Shown here piece after piece: positions 54,030 to 64,000 of a DNA stretch of 64,000 nt. The stretch covers positions 23,977-87,976 of the forward strand of contig JAQYHB010000039.1 in NCBI GenBank assembly GCA_028722305.1, written 5' to 3'. How positions within the stretch are numbered: the first letter of the stretch is position 1; every line of letters begins with the position of its first letter. Made by a program: the position numbers and the translations under genes. This DNA is from Spirochaetales bacterium (GTDB taxonomy: Bacteria; Spirochaetota; Spirochaetia; Sphaerochaetales; Sphaerochaetaceae). The notes below the pieces were generated by a model. It saw nothing but the letters and a program-made list of their open reading frames with translations. It was not told the origin of the DNA and searched no databases.

Positions 54030-55334
54030 TCAGTTCTGGTCGAGGACTTTCTGGACGTCTTCAGCCATCTTCTTCAGACCTTCGCCGACGCTGATGTTGC
54101 CCGTGATGATCGCGTCATGGTACTGGTTCAGCACGGTCTCGATCTGTCCGGCCTTGTCATGCAACGGCATTTCCAGGTAGGTCTTCGCGACATGCAGGGC
54201 ATCCTTGGAGGCGGCGTCCGTCGGGAAGCCGTCCATCGAGGAAATCTCGTCGACAACCTTGTCGCTCATGATTGCCGGGATGGTGCCGGTTTTGGCGATG
54301 ACGGCGGCGCACTCGGGGCTGGTGACGAACTTGACGAAATCCCAAGCGGCATCCTTCTGCTTGGAGCCCTGGCTGATTGAAAGGCTGGTGATGGTGCCGA
54401 GCGTGGTGCCCGGAGTAATCCCTTCGGCGTGCGGGTACTTGACGATGCCCCATTCCTTGGCGGCGTCGGCCTCTCCGTTCTTGATTTTCTGGATCAGGGT
54501 GGCGATGTACCAGGAACCCATGTTCATCATGGCCACCGTGCCGTTCTGGAACTGGCCGGAGTAATGGAGGCTAGAGGCCTTCAGCGTGGCATAATTCTGG
54601 CAGATGCCATCCTTCTGCTCGGAAAGGACCATCTCGTAGTAGGGCTTCAGGTAGTCATACGGCGGCTGAGTGATCACATGCTTGCCGTCCAGGATACCGA
54701 ACAGCTGCACGGTGCTTCTCCAAGTGTGGTAGTGGGCGCCATAGACCTTGTCGGCTCCGTTGCCACTGGTCATCTTCCGCGCCAGCGCATCGTACTGCTG
54801 GAAGGTCATGTCGTTGGTCGGATAGGGGACGCCGGCCTTGTCGAACAGCCCCTTGTTGTAGAAAATCACCCAGAAGTCCGAACGGAACGGCAATGCGTAG
54901 AGTTTGCCGTCGAAGGAAATCTGCTCGGCGGTTCCGCCGTACTGGGAAAGGTCGACCCCGTCTTTCTTGATATAGTCGTTCAGATTGACGATCATGTTCT
55001 TCTTTACCAGGTTGTTGTAACCCGGGATATCCTTGATCGTGACCACGTCGAACTCGCTGGAGCCAGAGGCCAGTTGGGTCTGCAGGGCGGTCATGAAGTC
55101 GGCGGAGCCGAGGTCGACCATGTTGATCTTCACATTGGGGTTCTTCGCCTCATAGGCGTCAATGATCGGCTTGTAGTAAGCGGTCGAGTTGATATCCCAG
55201 ACTGCCCAGTTCAGAGTGGTCTGCTTGCTGGCGGAAGCCGAAGGCGCTCCTTCTTTGGTGCCATTGGCGAGCAATCCGCCCATCGCGGCTGTGGCGATGA
55301 GGGCGGCAGCGATAAAGTGTTTCAAACAACGCAT
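54030..55334 (-). CDS. extracellular sugar-binding protein of the uronate-oligosaccharide importer
   Basis: This 434-residue CUT1-type binding protein has a signal peptide (MRCLKHFIAAALIATAAMGG, then LLANGTKEG) with no cysteine at the cleavage site, so it is probably soluble in the periplasm. The body has INMVDLGSADFMTALQTQL and QYDALARKMTSGNGADKV, typical of oligosaccharide-binding proteins. ATG 55334 has AGGAGG seven bases before it; the upstream open frame is not used. First gene of the operon, divergent from the sensor kinase gene. Confidence 0.92.
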   Translation of the reverse strand: MRCLKHFIAAALIATAAMGGLLANGTKEGAPSASASKQTTLNWAVWDINSTAYYKPIIDAYEAKNPNVKINMVDLGSADFMTALQTQLASGSSEFDVVTIKDIPGYNNLVKKNMIVNLNDYIKKDGVDLSQYGGTAEQISFDGKLYALPFRSDFWVIFYNKGLFDKAGVPYPTNDMTFQQYDALARKMTSGNGADKVYGAHYHTWRSTVQLFGILDGKHVITQPPYDYLKPYYEMVLSEQKDGICQNYATLKASSLHYSGQFQNGTVAMMNMGSWYIATLIQKIKNGEADAAKEWGIVKYPHAEGITPGTTLGTITSLSISQGSKQKDAAWDFVKFVTSPECAAVIAKTGTIPAIMSDKVVDEISSMDGFPTDAASKDALHVAKTYLEMPLHDKAGQIETVLNQYHDAIITGNISVGEGLKKMAEDVQKVLDQN

Positions 55335-55388
55335 GAAAAATCCTCCTAAGTGTGTGTTCATTTCCTCATGGGTTTTCCCAACCGTACA

Positions 55389-55481
55389 GGAAAAATCTTT
55401 GGGGAATTTTGCAAATTCTTCATGTTTTCCGGTCAATGAAAGGCAGAAACCAGGAAAATTTTCCAAAAGTTGGATTTTTCC
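55389..55481. promoter_or_regulatory. cluster of GGAAAA/TTTTCC repeats between importer and sensor-kinase genes
   Basis: GGAAAAATC (55389-55397), the perfect palindrome GGAAAATTTTCC (55453-55464) and GATTTTTCC (55473-55481) lie within the 194 bases between the divergent starts, with another TTTTCC near 55425. They are good candidates for binding sites of the AraC-type response regulator encoded by the downstream gene. Confidence 0.5.
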
Positions 55482-55528
55482 ACGAAAAGAACCACTGTAG
55501 GATATTGATTATCCGCTATACTGTTTCC

Positions 55529-57211
55529 ATGGCACGCCATACCTTGAAACGCCAGATTTTGCTGTTGACCACTACGGTCATGGTATTGGTCTCGGCCTTG
55601 GTGTTCCTGTTCGCCTACCAGCAGTACCGGCAGTACAGCCGAGCCTCTCAGAGGTCGAGCGCCGAGTATAACATCCGTATCATCGGCACGGTGGCAGAAG
55701 GGGAGCTTCGCTCGGTCCGGGAGCTCTGCCGCTGGGCGCAGTTCGACTCCGACGTGGACGCGTGGCTCGCCAACCCGGTGGATACCGGGCTCCTCCTGAC
55801 CGCCCATGAAGCGCTGTTCTCCGAGTTCATCCGCAACCCGGCGAGCGCCTATATCTCGCGCTTCGTCATCATCGATCCCCAGAGACGGGCGCTATTGCAG
55901 GTCGGCAGCGACGTTTCGGTCAGCAAGCCGCTCACCATCTATACGATTGGGGACCTGTTTTCTTTTTCTGATGATGAGCGGTTCCAGCCATTGATCGATG
56001 ACCCGTTGCTTCCACCCCTTTCCCCGCAGATGATTCCCCTCTGCGCCCCTCTCTCCAGCTGGAATGATTCATCGGTGAAGGGATACTTGTGTGTCGAAGT
56101 GTCGACAAGGATTCTTACCGACAAGCTTCCTGAACCGGCATCCCCTTTGGCGATTGAGGTGGATGGTTCCTTCTGGCAGTGGGACGGGAAGCGGTTCCTT
56201 CCATTTGCCCCTGAAGCGAAGTGGAGAAATCGTGGCGTTTCATGGCCGATGGAAGAGGGGATGGTTCTTTTCCAGTACCTGCCATCGCTTTCCCTCCATG
56301 CCGAACGTGGTTTTTTGCTGATGTTCCTCGGAGTGCTGCTGGTACTCCTTTGCATCGGCTTCCTGCTGGCTTGGTGGCTGAACCGGATGGTCGGCCTTCC
56401 GGTCATCCGGCTCAGAAGCCACCTGCGGAGGATAGCGGAAGGGGACTTCCGGCGCGACGCCTCAATCGAGTATGACTCGGAAATCGGTGATATCGGACGA
56501 GGCATCAACGAGTTGGCGGAGAAAATCGAGGCTTTGATCCAAGCGCGTATCCAGGACGAGGCTGACCGCAAGGACCTGGAGTACCGGATGCTGCAGAACC
56601 AGATCAACCCGCATTTCCTCAATAACACGCTGAACTCAATCAAGTGCATGGCCGACCTGAAGCATGCTGACGGCATCAGCCAGATGGTGACTGCCTTAGC
56701 CAGATTGCTCCAGCATGTCTCCAAGGGAAGCAAAAGCTGGTGCGCGATCAGAGAGGAGCTTGCTTTGCTTGCCGATTACGAGGTGATCCAGAGCTATCGT
56801 TACGGAGGCTCGATTGAACTCAAACAGGAGGTGCCGGAGGAGTTCATGGATGTGGCCATCCCCCGGTTCACCTTCCAACCGGTGGTGGAGAACGCCATCT
56901 TCCACGGTATCGAACCCAAGGGGGGCGGGACCATCACCGTCAGCGCACGGGCGGTGGGGGAGGACGATGTCTGCTTCGTCATCCACGATGACGGGGTGGG
57001 CATGACCGAGTTGCAGGTGAAGGAGTTGCTCTCCAAACCCCAGGAAAACGCGAGTGGCATGTTCAAGTCAATCGGCATGTATAATGTCCATCAGAGGATT
57101 GTCCGCATGTTCGGGCCCAGGTATGGGTTGCGGGTGGAGAGCGAGATCGGGAAGGGCACCAGTGTCGAGGTGCTGTTGCCAAAAAGGGGTAAAGTGGATG
57201 GAACCCTATAG
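55529..57211 (+). CDS. YesM-type sensor histidine kinase
   Basis: This 560-residue membrane kinase has an N-terminal helix (ILLLTTTVMVLVSALVFLFAY), an extracytoplasmic sensing region, a second helix (FLLMFLGVLLVLLCIGFLLAWWL), HAMP (LPVIRLRSHLRRIAEGDF), the LytS/YesM-type phosphoacceptor QNQINPHFLNNTLNSIK, and an ATPase domain with NAIFHGIEPKGGG and HDDGVGM. ATG 55529 is preceded not by a ribosome-binding sequence but by TATACT six bases upstream, hinting at a leaderless transcript. It overlaps the response-regulator gene by 14 bases. Confidence 0.9.
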   Translation: MARHTLKRQILLLTTTVMVLVSALVFLFAYQQYRQYSRASQRSSAEYNIRIIGTVAEGELRSVRELCRWAQFDSDVDAWLANPVDTGLLLTAHEALFSEFIRNPASAYISRFVIIDPQRRALLQVGSDVSVSKPLTIYTIGDLFSFSDDERFQPLIDDPLLPPLSPQMIPLCAPLSSWNDSSVKGYLCVEVSTRILTDKLPEPASPLAIEVDGSFWQWDGKRFLPFAPEAKWRNRGVSWPMEEGMVLFQYLPSLSLHAERGFLLMFLGVLLVLLCIGFLLAWWLNRMVGLPVIRLRSHLRRIAEGDFRRDASIEYDSEIGDIGRGINELAEKIEALIQARIQDEADRKDLEYRMLQNQINPHFLNNTLNSIKCMADLKHADGISQMVTALARLLQHVSKGSKSWCAIREELALLADYEVIQSYRYGGSIELKQEVPEEFMDVAIPRFTFQPVVENAIFHGIEPKGGGTITVSARAVGEDDVCFVIHDDGVGMTELQVKELLSKPQENASGMFKSIGMYNVHQRIVRMFGPRYGLRVESEIGKGTSVEVLLPKRGKVDGTL

Positions 57212-58761
57212 CGTGGTGCTGGCTGATGACGAGCCGCTGGTCCTGGCCGGACTCCGCTCGATCATCGACTGGAAGGCAGAGGGCTTCGAGATCGTCGGAA
57301 CCGCGCGCAATGGTACGCAGCTGCTAGAGGCGATTGATGAGAAGAAACCCGATATCGTCGTCTGTGATGTGCGTATGCCGCTGATGACAGGGCTCGAGGT
57401 GATGCGGAACATCAGCGACCGGCATCAGGAACTTCCGCTCTTCATCCTGCTTTCCGGCTATGAGGAGTTCAGCTATGTCCGCGAGGCAATCAGCCTGAAC
57501 GCGGTCGAGTACCTGGTCAAGCTGGATCTTTCCGCCGAGGTCCTGACCAAGGCCTTGGAAAAAGCCAAGGGGCGGATCCGTGCCATGGGGCATGCCCAAG
57601 GCGCCGAATACGCCATGCTCCAGAACCTGCGGGACCGTTTTTACGTCCGTTTGGTCAACGGGCTGATTCCTGAAAGGCAGCAGTTTGAGGCGCAGCGCGA
57701 GTCCCTCGGAATCAAACCCGGTGGCCGCTACCTGCGCGCCGCCTTGGTTCGGCTGGAGGGCGGACAAGAGGCGGACAAGACGCGTCTGTTCGTCGCTTCC
57801 ACCGAGCTCTTGAAGGAAACCCTTTCCAGACAGCTTGCCTGTCAAGTCATTCCCTTTGATCTGGAACGGATTCTTGTGGTCTGCTTCCTGCAGGAACGGG
57901 AAAGCCATCAGCTCCTCTATGGCTCCTTTTCCCGGAGTTTCGAGATGTTGTGGAAATCCTTCTCCCTGAAGGCCACCGTCGTCATAGGACCGGTGGTCGA
58001 CGACCTGTTCGAGGTCGGTGCCTCCTATTCCCGCGCTCTGGAGGCGATACAGGGCGCCAAAGGGGATGAACGGATTCTCTTCGCCAGTGAACGAGGCGAG
58101 CAACCCTTTATCCTCGCTCCCTACCAAAATCAGCTCTCCGAGGTCTTCAACGAGCTGGACGGCGCGAAAATGAACCGGATTTTCCACGAGATCACCCATA
58201 CCTTGGAACAGACGACCGACGTGCTTTCCGCCATCAGCGCCTGCAGCCAGCTGGTATCCATGGTGATTGCCATGGTTCCCGATGGCCAGCATTTGGTCGA
58301 GGAAATCTTCCGCCAGCAAGGAGAGGATCCACGAAGCTTGTATCGTTTCCGCTCTACCGACGCCTGCGCCGAGTACCTACGGCATTTCGGGGACGGCTTG
58401 GAGAAGAAGCTGCAGGACAGACGCCAGGACTGGAGGGCTGTCACCGTCCAGCGCGTGCAGGCTTATATCAAGGCCAACCTGGACAAGAGGCTTTCCCTTT
58501 CCGAGGTGGCGGCGCTCTTCGGCTTCAGCCAGAACTATCTCTCCACCCTTTTCTCCCGTTATGCCAATATCGGGTTCGTGGAGTATACGACCGATTTGAA
58601 GATGGAGAAGGCGAAGGCTCTGATTGCGACAGGAAATTGGAAAATCTATGAGCTCGCTTGCCAGCTCGGATACGAGGACAGCTCCTATTTTTCCAAGGTG
58701 TTCAAACAGCGTGAGGGAATGAGCCCCCGCGAGTACGCCCAGAGCAGGGGAGGGTTGGTGG

Positions 58762-58772
<11 letters not shown>
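57198..58772 (+). CDS. YesN-type response regulator, CheY plus AraC HTH
   Basis: This 524-residue regulator has an N-terminal receiver domain (VVLADDEPLVLAGLRSII, phospho-Asp in VVCDVRMPLMTG, Lys in YLVKLDLS), a long middle region, and a C-terminal AraC double HTH (LSEVAALFGFSQNYLSTLF and YELACQLGYEDSSYFSKVF). ATG 57198 follows AAGGGG. Paired with the overlapping kinase gene, it should switch on the divergent uronate importer operon and the following lyase, which is inference from layout. The lyase gene overlaps its 3' end by 11 bases. Confidence 0.93.
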
Positions 58773-63597
<4,825 letters not shown>

Positions 63598-64000
63598 TCA
63601 GTCTAGCACCTCTTCTTTCCAGTCCTGGACAGTGTGCCCCGTGGAGCTGAAGGCGATGCCCAAGAGGTGGATCGTCTTCCCCCTCTCTAGGCGGAACTTG
63701 TCGGCATAGTGTTTGTCCTTGATCTGCCTCAATGCTGCCTCGGCACTCTTGTCCGCCTTGAACTCCATCACGTACACATGCTCCCCCGCATCCACCGACA
63801 GGTCGATCCGCCCCTCGCTCGTCTGGTCCTCCGCCACGACCTTCACCGCCTTCCCGCACAGCAGCATCACCACGTCCACCACCTGCGCAAAATCCGGCTC
63901 CTTCTTCCCCGCTCGGTACGGCACCGACGCGAAGATTGCCGTCAGCGTCCCCATGTACCCCTGCGTGTCCCCCTTCCTCAGGGCGACCACCAGGTCCTGC
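63598..64000 (-). CDS. PD-(D/E)XK nuclease-like C-terminus (probable AAA-ATPase-like protein), cut by window end
   Basis: The frame is open to the window end, and the visible C-terminal 133 residues match the DUF1703/PDDEXK_9 type: GRIDLSVDAGEHVYVMEFKAD gives the D...ExK active-site arrangement (Asp in GRIDL, Glu and Lys in MEFK), followed by ALRQIKDKHYADKF and IHLLGIAFSSTGHTVQDW. In complete members this domain follows an AAA-ATPase-like domain, which would lie beyond base 64000. Function is unknown; such genes are often present in many copies in host-associated bacteria. Confidence 0.75.
   Translation of the reverse strand, partial: QDLVVALRKGDTQGYMGTLTAIFASVPYRAGKKEPDFAQVVDVVMLLCGKAVKVVAEDQTSEGRIDLSVDAGEHVYVMEFKADKSAEAALRQIKDKHYADKFRLERGKTIHLLGIAFSSTGHTVQDWKEEVLD

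Overview
The window looks like the replication-origin region of a spirochaete, most likely Sphaerochaeta or a close relative. That is an inference from three things: gene content, a cyclophilin-FKBP fusion of the kind known in treponemes, and binding-protein N-termini ending in an ANG-K-E-type motif. No rRNA, tRNA, CRISPR array or insertion sequence was recognised.

Region 1 (1-16 kb) is the chromosomal core. On the minus strand run dnaA, an origin with DnaA boxes and DnaA-trio-like repeats, dnaN, recF, a dciA/DUF721 gene, rpmH, rnpA and yidC (cut by the window start). Divergently come gyrB and gyrA. An AT-rich gap of about 0.8 kb ends in two parS sites, one built into the terminator of a NifU-like gene. 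Then follow parA, parB, a dual immunophilin whose coding sequence carries a third parS, and radA.

Region 2 (16-37 kb) is mixed metabolism and housekeeping: butyrate kinase, a TraB-family membrane protein behind an overlooked small gene, a YgjP-radical SAM-flavodiiron operon, an exported protein of unknown role, nagA-pepD, two tandem MATE exporters (one with an extra N-terminal membrane segment and an operator-like palindrome), a YgiQ-type radical SAM protein, a GH63-like protein, an EAL/degenerate-GGDEF protein with a cysteine-bearing PAS domain, and a KduD/gluconate-5-dehydrogenase-type SDR.

Region 3 (37-44.7 kb) is visibly AT-richer: an iron-type ABC importer with a two-halves-in-one permease, a Nudix hydrolase, a small membrane protein, an AraC regulator, and a lipoprotein gene frameshifted exactly at its lipobox cysteine.

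Region 4 (44.7-47.4 kb) is the dnaX-ybaB-recR operon. Region 5 (47.4-63.2 kb) is a uronic-acid oligosaccharide locus. On the minus strand, a binding protein and two permeases feed GH88, a heparinase II/III-like lyase and a GH2 beta-glucuronidase. Divergently there is a YesM/YesN-type two-component system and a second heparinase II/III-like lyase. A LacZ-type GH2 enzyme runs convergent to these. None of the enzymes has a visible signal peptide, so the locus appears to import oligosaccharides and break them down in the cytoplasm. The window ends inside a PD-(D/E)XK/AAA-type gene.
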